This document shows positions 1 to 9,256 of a stretch of 54,119 bases of DNA, piece after piece; within the stretch, counting starts at the first letter, position 1, and every line of letters starts with the position of its first letter. The notes beneath the pieces are model-generated. The model had not been told where the DNA came from and searched no databases. It saw nothing but the letters and a program-made list of their open reading frames with translations. Location of the stretch: positions 1 to 54,119 of the forward strand of contig NZ_BMHV01000022.1 of the NCBI RefSeq assembly GCF_014641495.1, given 5' to 3'. This DNA is from Terasakiella brassicae. Lineage in GTDB: Bacteria; Pseudomonadota; Alphaproteobacteria; Rhodospirillales; Terasakiellaceae. A program made the translations under genes and the position numbers.

Positions 1-547
1 ATCCTCTGTCTAAGCCCTTGTTTTGCCGAAGCTTTTTGAGAGCCCCTCCGAGGCAGCGCCCCGTTGGTGAAGCCGGGTTATAAAGACCTCAAACCACCCT
101 GTAAACACCTTTTTTCAAAAAAAATGAAAAAACTAACTAATTTCACGTAAGTTATTGAATTTAAACAATATAATCTTTTGCACTAAAACCACTCCACACG
201 GTGCAAGAATTAACAAAAGGTTACTTTTTACCGTATATCCCATATTCCCTCTCACATGACGCAGGAATCAGCCACCCGATGATATACAAATCGTCATATC
301 TTTATTCTTCTATTGATAGAGATCATGGGCGCCGCTTTTTTTGTGGTTTAGAAACCCTTCCTTAATAAAGCCTCATTAGAATAAAACCCAAGGATTCAAT
401 GGATCGAATCCACTTGACAACTGAGCCTTGTACACTCATTGTCCTTGACTGTTTTGTGACACAAGGCCAATGACAGGGCTTTATATATAAAAGATAGACG
501 ACTGTCGGACGCCAATGACTAAACGATCACACAGGGGATTTCGAAAC
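1..547. other. Leader region without a recognisable gene
   Basis: No convincing coding region is visible on either strand in this stretch. The first ~85 bases are GC-richer and could be the edge of a gene or a terminator/leader lying mostly outside the window. Bases ~100-400 are AT-rich. A short palindrome, TTGTG-A-CACAA, lies at 454-464, about 85 bases before the peptidase start, and an AT-rich TATATATAA stretch lies at 482-490. Either could belong to the promoter of the downstream peptidase gene, but no well-spaced -35/-10 pair could be settled by eye. Confidence 0.35.
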
Positions 548-1909
548 ATGATACGCCGCCGCTTACCTTTGACGGCCATCATCTCTTCAAGCTTGATCGC
601 AGGCGGGCTCTTTATGCTCGATCTGCCACAAAGCGAAGAGACACCGCAACTTCGCTTGCAGGCACCGGTTACTCAGACAGCCCACGTCGAAACACCGACA
701 GTAACAGTCGGGTCCATCGCCAATGCCGCCATTCAGCAAACACCGACAAGTGAACCGCGCAAGCAACTTCCTGAAAGTTATGTGCGTACACTGGAAGTCG
801 GTAGCGGTGATACGCTGATGAAGATTTTGCTGGAGGCAGGCATCAACCGTGGTGACGCCTATACAGCCATCGAAGCGTTGCGCGAAGAATACGACCCCCG
901 TCGTTTGCGCCCGGGACAAAAGATCGAAGTGACCTTCCAGCCCGGCTTACATGAAGATATGCCGCACAGCTTTGAAGAAATGCGACTGAATACCGGTTTT
1001 AATCATAATGTATATGTCTCACGCGAAACCGGCGGCGTTTATAAAGCCCATGAAGAAGTCAAAGATCTGGTCACAACATTGCGCCATGCAGAAGGCACAA
1101 TCGATTCCAGTCTTTATGTTGCCGCAACTGAGGCGGGCTTACCGGCTTCTCTTTTGATGGAGTTTATCTTTGCCTATTCCTTTGATGTCGATTTCCAACG
1201 TGACATTCAAAAAGGCGACCGTTTTCAGATTATGTATGAAGAAGTGGCCACAGAAGACGGTAAACATAAAAAAGTCGGCAATATTTTATTTGCCAGCCTG
1301 AACACTGGCGGTCGTGCCTTACCGATTTATCGCTATGAAGATAAAGAAGGTCGGGTTGCCTATTATGATGACCAAGGTAAAAGCGCCCAAAAAGCCCTGA
1401 TGCGGACCCCGATCAATGGCGCACGTTTATCATCCGGTTTTGGCAAGCGGCGTCATCCGATCCTTGGATATTCCAAAATGCATACAGGGATTGATTTTGC
1501 GGCACCATCTGGCACACCGATTTTTGCAGCTGGTGACGGTGTGATCGATTATGCCGCACGCAAAGGCGGTTATGGTAAATACATTCGTATCCGTCATAAT
1601 TCAGAATATCAGACCGCTTATGCCCATATGCGCGCTTTCAAAAAAGGCACGTATAAAGGTAAACGGGTGAAGCAGGGCGATATCATTGGTTATGTTGGTA
1701 CGACTGGTCGTTCCACCGGGCCACACCTGCATTATGAGATCATCAAAAATGGTCGCAAAACCAATCCGTTGCGCGTTCGTATGCCCGCCGGGAAAAAACT
1801 GGCCGGTCAAGAACTGGATCGTTTCTTTGCGGTGAAAAGCAAGTTCGAAACAGAATATGCGAAACTGGCCCCGACAACTTCTATTGAACGTCTAGCCAGT
1901 GCCGAGTAG
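548..1909 (+). CDS. M23 family metallopeptidase (MepM-like murein endopeptidase)
   Basis: Predicted periplasmic, membrane-anchored peptidoglycan endopeptidase that cuts peptide cross-links. The N-terminus is basic (MIRRRLP) followed by one hydrophobic segment, consistent with a signal anchor. A LysM/OapA-like segment follows (about residues 80-130, with the phrase GDTLMKILLEAGI and RPGQKIEV). The C-terminal M23 domain has the zinc-ligand motifs MHTGIDFAAPSG and HLHYE, so it should be catalytically active rather than an EnvC-type activator. An in-frame ATG at 515 would add 11 residues. I chose the ATG at 548 because AGGGGA sits about ten bases before it. The 3' end overlaps the convergent flaF gene by 18 bp. 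A terminator-like hairpin (about 1944-1974) lies inside flaF coding sequence. Confidence 0.88.
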   Translation: MIRRRLPLTAIISSSLIAGGLFMLDLPQSEETPQLRLQAPVTQTAHVETPTVTVGSIANAAIQQTPTSEPRKQLPESYVRTLEVGSGDTLMKILLEAGINRGDAYTAIEALREEYDPRRLRPGQKIEVTFQPGLHEDMPHSFEEMRLNTGFNHNVYVSRETGGVYKAHEEVKDLVTTLRHAEGTIDSSLYVAATEAGLPASLLMEFIFAYSFDVDFQRDIQKGDRFQIMYEEVATEDGKHKKVGNILFASLNTGGRALPIYRYEDKEGRVAYYDDQGKSAQKALMRTPINGARLSSGFGKRRHPILGYSKMHTGIDFAAPSGTPIFAAGDGVIDYAARKGGYGKYIRIRHNSEYQTAYAHMRAFKKGTYKGKRVKQGDIIGYVGTTGRSTGPHLHYEIIKNGRKTNPLRVRMPAGKKLAGQELDRFFAVKSKFETEYAKLAPTTSIERLASAE

Positions 1910-2257
1910 GCCCGAGGCAATCTGATAGTTCACATCAATAAGCCCCTGAAGCTTTTGCCGATGGGGCTTTTTTGCGGCTTCATAACATGTACGGTCCACA
2001 TAAAGGCTGAGCGAGAGAAGATTGGCGCGGATATCCTCGTTCAAATGATGATCCGGTTCTTTCAAATCCGCCTGCACAATGGTCCAGAGCTTACGGGTAT
2101 AATCCAAGGCTTCCATCAACAGGCGGCGATTGCCGTCAAATTCCTGTGCCTGTCTTAAAAGCTGAACGGCTTTCATAAAGGATTCGCCTTCCAGCGCACG
2201 CCCCTTCAAGCCGTTTTTATGGGTTTGGTTGTAAGCATCGTATCCGGTTTTAGTCAT
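1892..2257 (-). CDS. flaF: Flagellar biosynthesis regulator FlaF
   Basis: FlaF is a small cytoplasmic protein of alphaproteobacteria that is needed for flagellin secretion/assembly and often works against FlbT, the repressor of flagellin translation. The 121-residue product has the family's usual length and typical features: an N-terminal YDAYNQT stretch, then the central block LLRQAQEFDGNRRLLMEALD and the tail GLIDVNYQIASGL. It starts 12 bp after the flagellin gene stop on the same strand, so the two are probably co-transcribed. No flbT is seen nearby. Its 3' end overlaps the convergent peptidase gene by 18 bp. Identification is from remembered family character, not a search. Confidence 0.85.
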   Translation of the reverse strand: MTKTGYDAYNQTHKNGLKGRALEGESFMKAVQLLRQAQEFDGNRRLLMEALDYTRKLWTIVQADLKEPDHHLNEDIRANLLSLSLYVDRTCYEAAKKPHRQKLQGLIDVNYQIASGLLGTG

Positions 2258-2269
2258 TAAAAGCTACGC

Positions 2270-3031
2270 TTAAAAAAGTCCAAGAAGCAGGCTTTCACCT
2301 TGCGCTAAAATCTTCTGCCCCTGAAACGACAAATCACTGCGCACTTGCGCCGCCAATGCTGTCGCGGCATCTTCATTCAGATCGGCATTCACCAGCTTAT
2401 CGACACCATCTTGCAGAATATTGCTTAAATCATCGGTGAAGTTTTCACGCACATTCGAAATTGCAAGATCAACCGCGTAATCAGATTGCGTACTACGCAC
2501 CTGAGAAACCGCACTGTTGAGCGAGGCAATCGCCGTGTCGATATCGTTGAATGTCGCAAACCCATTATAGTCGGCGTTCGCATCTCCGATATTCAGATCA
2601 CTCACCGTATTGGATGCGATTAGGTTTTTACCCAGAAAAGTCGCATCCCCGACCAGATTGTTAATTTGATTTCGAACCTCGTTAAACTGATCGGAAAGTG
2701 CTTGGCGTTCCTGTGCAGATTCAGCCGATTTTGCAGCCAGTGCGATCCCTTCCAACTGTTTTGCGAATTTTTCAACCGTATCCAAACCCAGAACCGAGGT
2801 TTGGTAACCCCCTTGTTCCAGTTGAAGCGCGCCTTTCGCATTGCCCAGATCACTGACACGATCAATCAACGCCTTGGCACGAAAATAATCGGCAGGGTCG
2901 CCATTGGGCTGGCTAACACGCAAGCCTGTAGAAAGACGATTCGATCTTTCACGGCTGACTTCTGCAATATTTTGCGTATTGCGAATGTTACGGCTAAAAG
3001 CTGTGCTTAAAGAGCTGACGGGTTCGACCAT
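2270..3031 (-). CDS. Flagellin (short, alphaproteobacterial type)
   Basis: Structural protein of the flagellar filament, exported by the flagellar type III system. The N-terminal D0/D1 helical region is recognisable, with the hallmark NRLSTGLRVSQPNGDPADY close to the family pattern LS(S/T)GLRI/V. The C-terminus is an amphipathic helix ending in GQGESLLLGLF-like residues (QKILAQGESLLLGLF). At about 253 residues it is short, with almost no central variable D2/D3 domain. A GTG five codons upstream (3046) is also possible; I prefer the ATG at 3031, but neither has a clear Shine-Dalgarno sequence. flaF follows 12 bp downstream. No other flagellar structural genes are in this window, so this is a detached flagellin locus. 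Confidence 0.82.
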   Translation of the reverse strand: MVEPVSSLSTAFSRNIRNTQNIAEVSRERSNRLSTGLRVSQPNGDPADYFRAKALIDRVSDLGNAKGALQLEQGGYQTSVLGLDTVEKFAKQLEGIALAAKSAESAQERQALSDQFNEVRNQINNLVGDATFLGKNLIASNTVSDLNIGDANADYNGFATFNDIDTAIASLNSAVSQVRSTQSDYAVDLAISNVRENFTDDLSNILQDGVDKLVNADLNEDAATALAAQVRSDLSFQGQKILAQGESLLLGLF

Positions 3032-3110
3032 CACTTCATCTTTCACTTAATTCGTACCATTAGAATAGCAGAATTAAACAAAAAACGTAAGTGATGGTCG
3101 TCACAGAGCC

Positions 3111-5702
3111 TTAAAGGTCGGCGGCACTGCGCCCATTTAAGGTCAGGCCTGCATCATCCGCCCCAATTTGTACGGTCGTTCCATCTTGAATACGTCCTTC
3201 CAGCATCAAAACAGCCAAAGGATTCTTCAAAGATTTTTGGATCACCCGTTTTAAAGGACGTGCCCCAAAGGCTGGATCATATCCGGCATTGGCCAACCAA
3301 TGCAGGGCATCTTCGTCCAGTTCCAGTACGATTTTGCGATCACTCAGCAGGCTTTCCAAGCGTTTTAACTGAATGTCGACGATGCCCGCCATATGTTCGC
3401 GGAACAGACGGTGGAAGAGTATCACTTCATCCAATCGGTTATAAAATTCCGGTCGAAAAGAAGCGCGCACAATTTCCAGAACGTCCTCACGAATTTCGGA
3501 AGAATCATGTCCTTCTTCCTGTGCGGCCATAATTTCGGCCCCTAAATTCGATGTTAGGATAATCAGAGTATTTTTGAAATCGACTGTACGGCCCTGACCA
3601 TCGGTCAAACGTCCCTCGTCCAACACTTGCAATAAAATGTTAAAGACATCGGGATGTGCCTTTTCAATCTCGTCAAACAGAACCAATTGATAGGGACGAC
3701 GGCGCACGGCCTCGGTCAAGGCCCCGCCTTCTTCATATCCGACATAGCCCGGTGGTGCACCGATCAAACGGGCAACGGCATGTTTTTCCATATATTCAGA
3801 CATATCAATACGCACCAGCGCATTTTCATCATCAAACATAAATTCTGCCAAGGCCTTGGTCAGTTCGGTTTTCCCAACCCCCGTTGGCCCGAGGAACAGG
3901 AACGACCCAATTGGTCGGTTCGGGTCCTGTAACCCGGCACGGGATCGTCGAACCGCATCAGCAACCGCTTGCAAGGCCTCGCGTTGACCAATCACACGTT
4001 TGGACAATTGGTCTTCCATCAGCACGAGTTTTTCACGTTCGCCCTGCAACAATTTATCCACTGGCACACCTGTCCAGCGCGACACGACCGAGGCAATATG
4101 TTCTTCACGCACCGCCTGTTCCATCGTACGTTCCTGCTGCGAACTTTCCGCAAGACGTAATTTTTCTTCCAACGCCGGAATCTCGCCATACAAAAGCTGC
4201 GAGGCTTTTTCCAGTTTGCCTTCCCGTTGGGCGATTTCAACATCAATGCGGGCCTGTTCCAGAAGCTCTTTCACTTTGGTTGCATCGGCCAGAGCCTCTT
4301 TTTCTTCACGCCATGCTTTTGTCAAAGTCCCGGATTTAATCTCAAGGTCTTCCAGTTCGGTGACTAAATCTTGCAGACGATCCTGTGAGGCCTGATCACT
4401 TTCTTTTTTCAGGGCTTCACGTTCAATTTTCAACTGGATAATACGGCGATCCAGCTCGTCAATTTCTTCCGGCTTGGAATCGACTTCCATACGCAGCCGC
4501 GAGGCAGCCTCATCCATCAAGTCAATCGCCTTATCCGGTAAGAAACGGTCCGTAATATAACGATTTGACAATGTTGCAGCCGCGACCAAGGCCGTATCGG
4601 TAATACGAACCCCGTGGTGTAATTCATATTTTTCCTTAATACCGCGCAAAATGGAAATACTGTCTTCCACCGTCGGTTCCGACACAAAGACAGGCTGGAA
4701 CCGCCGGGCGAAAGCCGCGTCTTTTTCCACATATTTACGATATTCTGCCAAGGTCGTCGCACCGACACAGTGCAAATCGCCACGGGCCAAGGCCGGTTTC
4801 AACAGGTTGGATGCATCCATTGATCCTTCGGACGCACCAGCCCCAACCAAGGTGTGCATTTCATCAATAAACAGAATAATGTCACCATTGGCTGTGGCGA
4901 CTTCTTCCAGAACTGCTTTTAAGCGTTCTTCAAATTCACCACGAAACTTGGCCCCGGCGACCAAAGCGCCAAGATCAAGAACCAACAGTTGTTTTTCCGC
5001 CAGACTTTCCGGCACATCGCCTTGCACAATACGGTTTGCCAAGCCTTCGACAATTGCGGTTTTCCCCACACCGGGTTCCCCGATCAAAACCGGGTTGTTT
5101 TTGGTCCGGCGCGACAAAACCTGAATGGCACGACGAATTTCTTCATCGCGTCCAATAACCGGGTCAAGCTTGCCGGCAGAAGCTGCCTCGGTCAAATTGC
5201 GGGCATATTTTTTCAAGGCATCGAAGTTATTTTCGGCATTGCGTGAGGTTGCTTTTCGCCCCTTTCGCATGGCATTGATGGCACCGTTGAGATTTTGCGG
5301 TGTCACACCTGCTTCTTTCAACGCATCACCACAAGGTGTCCCTGTGGCCAAGGCACAAGCAAGCAGCAACATATCGGTGGTGACAAACTCGTCACCCGCT
5401 TTGTCTGCGGCTTCTTCAGCTTGTTGTAACAGTTTGGCAATTTCACTGGACAGGTAAAGATTACCCGCCCCGCTGCCTTCGACCTTAGGGATGGCGCCCA
5501 AGGCCCGTTCAACTGCTTTTTTTGCGACTTTCGGTTTTCCGCCAGCGGCTTCAATCAGGCCAAAAGCGCCCCCTTCTTCATCATCAAGAAGAGCTTTGAG
5601 CAAATGCTCAGGTGTAAAACGCTGATGGTTCTCGCGCAAAGCTCCCTGCTGGGCAGCTTGCAGAAATCCTTGCGCACGTTCGGTATATTTTTCAATGTTC
5701 AT
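3111..5702 (-). CDS. clpB: ATP-dependent chaperone ClpB
   Basis: Hexameric AAA+ disaggregase that rescues aggregated proteins together with DnaK. The 863 residues match the usual ClpB length. Visible in order: Clp N-domain (about 1-150), NBD1 with Walker A GEPGVGKT (~208-215) and Walker B ([12 protein letters not shown]), the long coiled-coil middle domain (~410-530) that separates ClpB from ClpA/ClpC, and NBD2 with Walker [10 protein letters not shown] and the typical [13 protein letters not shown] loop. The 5' flank to the divergent cytochrome gene is about 196 bp. It contains CTTG and CATATT elements that could be a sigma-32 type promoter, but the spacing fit is weak. In many alphaproteobacteria clpB lies next to the DUF4167 gene; here a plus-strand four-gene group separates them. 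Confidence 0.97.
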   Translation of the reverse strand: MNIEKYTERAQGFLQAAQQGALRENHQRFTPEHLLKALLDDEEGGAFGLIEAAGGKPKVAKKAVERALGAIPKVEGSGAGNLYLSSEIAKLLQQAEEAADKAGDEFVTTDMLLLACALATGTPCGDALKEAGVTPQNLNGAINAMRKGRKATSRNAENNFDALKKYARNLTEAASAGKLDPVIGRDEEIRRAIQVLSRRTKNNPVLIGEPGVGKTAIVEGLANRIVQGDVPESLAEKQLLVLDLGALVAGAKFRGEFEERLKAVLEEVATANGDIILFIDEMHTLVGAGASEGSMDASNLLKPALARGDLHCVGATTLAEYRKYVEKDAAFARRFQPVFVSEPTVEDSISILRGIKEKYELHHGVRITDTALVAAATLSNRYITDRFLPDKAIDLMDEAASRLRMEVDSKPEEIDELDRRIIQLKIEREALKKESDQASQDRLQDLVTELEDLEIKSGTLTKAWREEKEALADATKVKELLEQARIDVEIAQREGKLEKASQLLYGEIPALEEKLRLAESSQQERTMEQAVREEHIASVVSRWTGVPVDKLLQGEREKLVLMEDQLSKRVIGQREALQAVADAVRRSRAGLQDPNRPIGSFLFLGPTGVGKTELTKALAEFMFDDENALVRIDMSEYMEKHAVARLIGAPPGYVGYEEGGALTEAVRRRPYQLVLFDEIEKAHPDVFNILLQVLDEGRLTDGQGRTVDFKNTLIILTSNLGAEIMAAQEEGHDSSEIREDVLEIVRASFRPEFYNRLDEVILFHRLFREHMAGIVDIQLKRLESLLSDRKIVLELDEDALHWLANAGYDPAFGARPLKRVIQKSLKNPLAVLMLEGRIQDGTTVQIGADDAGLTLNGRSAADL

Positions 5703-5898
5703 GGTCTCAAACCTTTTAGGGTGATCGACAGCTTTCCAACCCGGCCCTTCTTAAGAAGCAACAACTTGTGGAAAACCTCTGTCGGTTTAAGTTCTTAAAT
5801 AGAATATGTCTCAAGCGTTGCATTGCGCAAGGGATGTTTTTCTGGCAAAGTTTACGGCGAATTAGAATAATCTTAAAAATGCTTATACGAGGCTCAAC

Positions 5899-6357
5899 AT
5901 GTTTCACAAAACACTTGCACTCTGCACCATCGGCGCAACTTTTCTTGCCCTTTCAACCGCCTATGCACATGACGGGGCAACGGGTGTGATCAAAGAACGC
6001 ATGGATCTGATGAAAATCATCGGGAAAAACACAAAGATGATTGCACCCATGGCAACAGGGGGCGCGGATTTGGATATGAAAGCGGTTGCCGCAGGTGCGA
6101 CAGCAATTTCACAAGCTGCCAAACAAGTTGCGAGCAAGTTCCCTGAGGGTAGCCTTTCTGAAGAATCTGAAGCCAAACCAAATATCTGGACAGATTGGGC
6201 AAAATTCAGTGGCCTGATTGAAAGTCTCGCCGCAGATTCTGCTGTCCTTGCAATGTCCGCCTCCAAAGGTGATGAAAGTGCAATTTTACCAGCGTTTGGT
6301 AAAATGACCGGCAACTGTAAAACCTGTCATACTGAATTCCGTCAAAAGAAAAAATAA
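5899..6357 (+). CDS. Class II cytochrome c (cytochrome c'/c-556 family)
   Basis: Periplasmic four-helix-bundle monoheme cytochrome. The product has a signal peptide (about residues 1-23, ending around AYAHDG), an N-terminal helix with the pattern KERMDLMKIIG, and the C-terminal heme site CKTCH ten residues before the end, as in this family. The Met in the first helix fits a low-spin c-556 type, where Met is the sixth ligand, better than the five-coordinate, NO-binding cytochrome c' type. Length (152 residues) is typical. The gene is followed after 48 bp by a diheme cytochrome gene on the same strand, so a shared role in periplasmic electron transfer is likely. Partner and substrate cannot be read from the sequence. 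Confidence 0.85.
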   Translation: MFHKTLALCTIGATFLALSTAYAHDGATGVIKERMDLMKIIGKNTKMIAPMATGGADLDMKAVAAGATAISQAAKQVASKFPEGSLSEESEAKPNIWTDWAKFSGLIESLAADSAVLAMSASKGDESAILPAFGKMTGNCKTCHTEFRQKKK

Positions 6358-6405
6358 GGCATACTGCCTATCATATTTTAATCACGACCTATTCGGATAG
6401 ACACG

Positions 6406-7230
6406 ATGAAACGCACCGCCCTATTCCTGATTCTATTTTGCCTGCAGGCTTCCCCGCTTCATGCCGCCGGAGATGCAGAAAAAGGGAAATATATCCTGAA
6501 TATGGGCGGCTGCATTTCCTGTCACCACACACCAAACCAAAAAGGTGCGGATTTAAGCGGCGGACTGGCCATTAAATCCCCCTTCGGCACTTTTTACGTA
6601 CCGAATATCACACCAGAACCCGATGTCGGAATCGGTGGATGGAGTGATGAGGACTTCATTGCGGCAATGACGCAAGGCATATCCCCGGACGGATCACATT
6701 ATTACCCAGCCTTTCCTTATACGTCTTATACCCAAATGACCCGACAGGACCTTTTGGACCTGAAGGCCTATCTGGATACGGTAGCACCTTCTAAAAATGT
6801 TGTACCCGAACACGACATCCCCTTCCCGTTTAATATGCGGTTTTTGATGATGGGATGGAAAATGATGTTCTTTGATGAAGGCACGTTTACCCCAAACCCC
6901 AATAAATCCGAGGTTTGGAACCGGGGGGCCTATATCGTCAATGGTCCAGCCCATTGCGGAGAATGTCACACGCCTCGCAATAGTTTGGGTGGCAGTGACA
7001 CATCCAAAAAATTTCAAGGTAATCCAAACGGGCCGGATAAAGAAAAAATCCCCAACATCCGCCCGAAAGGATGGGAAGAGGGCGATTATCGAACCGCCTT
7101 GCGCATGGGGATGACACCGGATGGTGATTTCCTTGGCGGGTCTATGGGACATGTGATTGCAAAAACCACGTCAAAACTGACCAAAGATGATTTAAACGCC
7201 GTCATCACCTATCTTGTTGAATTTGAATAG
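6406..7230 (+). CDS. Diheme c-type cytochrome (sugar/alcohol dehydrogenase cytochrome subunit-like)
   Basis: Exported cytochrome with signal peptide (cleavage near LHAAGDAEKG) and two heme c sites, CISCH near residue 40 and CGECH near residue 185, each leading a class I cytochrome domain. Features such as GGLAIKSPFGTFYVPNITP and YYPAFPYTSYT are typical of the cytochrome subunits of membrane-bound gluconate/alcohol dehydrogenases and of thiosulfate/sulfite-linked relatives. Those family members usually carry three hemes; this one has two. No dehydrogenase catalytic subunit lies next to it, so its donor is unknown. It sits between a class II cytochrome gene and a LysR gene that starts two bases after its stop, suggesting one transcript. 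Confidence 0.82.
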   Translation: MKRTALFLILFCLQASPLHAAGDAEKGKYILNMGGCISCHHTPNQKGADLSGGLAIKSPFGTFYVPNITPEPDVGIGGWSDEDFIAAMTQGISPDGSHYYPAFPYTSYTQMTRQDLLDLKAYLDTVAPSKNVVPEHDIPFPFNMRFLMMGWKMMFFDEGTFTPNPNKSEVWNRGAYIVNGPAHCGECHTPRNSLGGSDTSKKFQGNPNGPDKEKIPNIRPKGWEEGDYRTALRMGMTPDGDFLGGSMGHVIAKTTSKLTKDDLNAVITYLVEFE

Positions 7231-7232
7231 CC

Positions 7233-8129
7233 ATGTCGATCCGCGCCCTGAAAACGCTGATTGCCATTGATAAATATGGCAGTTTTGCGGCGGCATCTCA
7301 AAAACTGGGACTGACACAAGCCGCCGTCAGTTTGCAAATCAAAAAACTGGAAGATGAATTTCAAACCGAAATTTTTGATCGCAGTGGACATAAACCACGT
7401 TTAAACACCAAGGGTCAGGCATTATTAAAAGAAGCCCGTCAGATTGTCACACAATATGACCGTCTAAAAGGACTTCTTCATCAAGACGAATCGTTTAGCG
7501 GCCCCTTGATTATCGGATCCATCAACACGGTACAAGCCGCCCCTTTACCTATCGTCATTCGGGAAATTCAGGACACGCACCCCAACCTGCAAATCAGCAT
7601 TAAAACCGGTTTATCTGCGGAATTGACACAGGCTGTTGAAGCTGGACAACTGGATTTTGCCATCACCACCGCCCCACAAATTATTTTACCGACAACAATG
7701 ATATGGCGCCCTTATTTCGACGAACGTTTTTTTGTCCTCGCCCCGAAAGATTTTGCGGAAGAGACCCCCGCCGGTTTGTTGTCAAACCATCCTTATGTCT
7801 GTTTTGACCGACAAGCCTGGGCAGGGCAAATGGTTGAACAACGGCTCAAACAAGATGGCATTGTCACGCAGGATGGTATGGAACTCGACTCACTGGAGGC
7901 TACCATTAAAATGGCGCAGGCCTCGCTTGGCGTTGCGGTTGTTTCCTTACCCGATCATCGTGCCCAAAAACTGGCCCAATCCATGAAGGTCGTTCCTTTC
8001 AGCGATCCACCGCTTTATCGTAGTTTAGGATTGATGCATAAAAAGGAAAGCCCGTGGCACCACGTTATTGATGCTTTTTTCCATTCGCTACAGCATCATA
8101 CCGCTGCACCAAACTTAAATTATTTTTAA
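7233..8129 (+). CDS. LysR family transcriptional regulator
   Basis: DNA-binding regulator with the N-terminal winged helix-turn-helix of LysR proteins (about residues 1-60, with the pattern GSFAAASQKLGLTQAAVSLQ) and a C-terminal periplasmic-binding-protein-like effector domain (about 90-290). Length of 298 residues is standard. It begins two bases after the diheme cytochrome stop codon, which suggests translational coupling, and it precedes an AEC transporter gene by about 85 bp. It may therefore control the cytochrome genes or the transporter. No palindromic T-N11-A operator could be assigned with confidence. The effector is unknown. Confidence 0.9.
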   Translation: MSIRALKTLIAIDKYGSFAAASQKLGLTQAAVSLQIKKLEDEFQTEIFDRSGHKPRLNTKGQALLKEARQIVTQYDRLKGLLHQDESFSGPLIIGSINTVQAAPLPIVIREIQDTHPNLQISIKTGLSAELTQAVEAGQLDFAITTAPQIILPTTMIWRPYFDERFFVLAPKDFAEETPAGLLSNHPYVCFDRQAWAGQMVEQRLKQDGIVTQDGMELDSLEATIKMAQASLGVAVVSLPDHRAQKLAQSMKVVPFSDPPLYRSLGLMHKKESPWHHVIDAFFHSLQHHTAAPNLNYF

Positions 8130-8214
8130 TAAACTCGTTAATTTTATAAACTTTTATTTAATCAAAAGTTCTCGTACTACTGGTCTCCCCCTTCTTTGTG
8201 ATTTGAGGCCGAAT

Positions 8215-9147
8215 ATGCTCATCACCATCAATGCCCTTATGCCCATACTCAGCCTGATTGCCCTTGGGACATTTTTAAAGCGCACGAATTTTTTTGATCC
8301 TCACCTTTGGTCCGCGCTTGAAAAACTCAGCTATTATGTGCTGACCCCTATTTTGTTGGTTTATGTGCTTTCCAGTAAAAGTCTTGACCAAATGCCTTGG
8401 CAAGAAATTGCCTTGGCTGTTGATATCCCCATCCTTCTGGCCGCTTTTATTTTCTGGATCAGTCGTTATCTCGGCCCGAAGATCAGTGCGGAACGTTTTA
8501 CATCGCTGTTTCAGGGCGGTGTGCGTTTCAATACATTTGTGGGTTTGGCAGTTGCTCAAGAACTATACGGCACACAAGGTCTTATTATCGGGGCACTCGG
8601 TGCCGGATTTATGATTGTGCTCATCAACCTGTTATGCGTGACCACCTTTTCTATTTCCTTAAATCGGGGTACCAATATCTTCAAAACCGTCATGTCACAG
8701 ATCATCCAGAATCCCCTGATCATCGGATGTGTGATCGGCCTTCTGTTAAATTTTTCCGGTTTAAACATACCGACGGCCTTGTCCAAAACTTTGGAAGTCA
8801 TTGGCCGGGCCAGCCTGCCTGTTGCCTTGATGACAGTCGGGGCCGCGTTACAATTTAAAGCCCTTTATAAAAACAAAGGTTTATCCTTTTTTGTCGGTAT
8901 TATTCAATTCCTGTTTAAACCCGTCAGTACCGCTATTTGTTGTTACCTCCTCGGGCTTAACGGCATAATGGCCGCCACATTGATTTTATTTTTATCAACC
9001 CCCACCGCCCCGTCTTCCTATATTTTATCGCGTCAACTGGGCGGAGATCACGAAATCATGGCGACGATTATCACGCAACAGACCTTGTTCGCTTTCTTGT
9101 CCTTGCCCGTTACCATCTGGCTCTTGCAATATTTCATTCCCCAATAA
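8215..9147 (+). CDS. AEC family transporter (auxin efflux carrier-like permease)
   Basis: Inner membrane permease with about ten hydrophobic helices in an inverted-repeat arrangement, length about 310 residues, as usual for the bacterial AEC family whose members move malonate, malate or other small organic anions. The phrases VYVLSSK, GGVRFNTFVGLAVA and LSTPTAPSSYILSRQLGGD are characteristic, the last being the conserved C-terminal P-S-Y region. A TTG at 8203 is possible, but the ATG at 8215 has a GAGG motif six bases upstream and gives the usual short N-terminus. A strong terminator hairpin follows six bases after the stop. The LysR gene just upstream may regulate it. Substrate is unknown. 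Confidence 0.85.
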   Translation: MLITINALMPILSLIALGTFLKRTNFFDPHLWSALEKLSYYVLTPILLVYVLSSKSLDQMPWQEIALAVDIPILLAAFIFWISRYLGPKISAERFTSLFQGGVRFNTFVGLAVAQELYGTQGLIIGALGAGFMIVLINLLCVTTFSISLNRGTNIFKTVMSQIIQNPLIIGCVIGLLLNFSGLNIPTALSKTLEVIGRASLPVALMTVGAALQFKALYKNKGLSFFVGIIQFLFKPVSTAICCYLLGLNGIMAATLILFLSTPTAPSSYILSRQLGGDHEIMATIITQQTLFAFLSLPVTIWLLQYFIPQ

Positions 9148-9152
9148 AAAAA

Positions 9153-9181
9153 ACGCCCGATCAAAAGACCGGGCGTTTTTA
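9153..9181 (+). terminator. Rho-independent terminator after the AEC gene
   Basis: A hairpin pairs ACGCCCGATC (9153-9162) with GACCGGGCGT (9167-9176), with one mismatch and an AAAA loop, followed by TTTTT. Runs of A before the stem also let it work on the opposite strand, where it could end the transcript of the minus-strand DUF4167 gene. Confidence 0.85.
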
Positions 9182-9256
9182 TCTGTAGAAGCTGCAAAAT
9201 ATTAATCTTACGCAAATACGTCGTCGTAATCTATTTCAGATTACTCGGGATTTGCT

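Noticed and set aside
1944..1974. Hairpin AAGCCCC...GGGGCTT followed by T residues, looking like a terminator for the M23 gene
   Set aside because: It lies inside the conserved flaF coding sequence; it may still act as a terminator, but there is no independent support.
5790..5850. Possible sigma-32 heat-shock promoter before clpB
   Set aside because: CTTG and CATATT elements exist but the spacing and -10 match to the alphaproteobacterial consensus are poor, so it is not listed as a feature.
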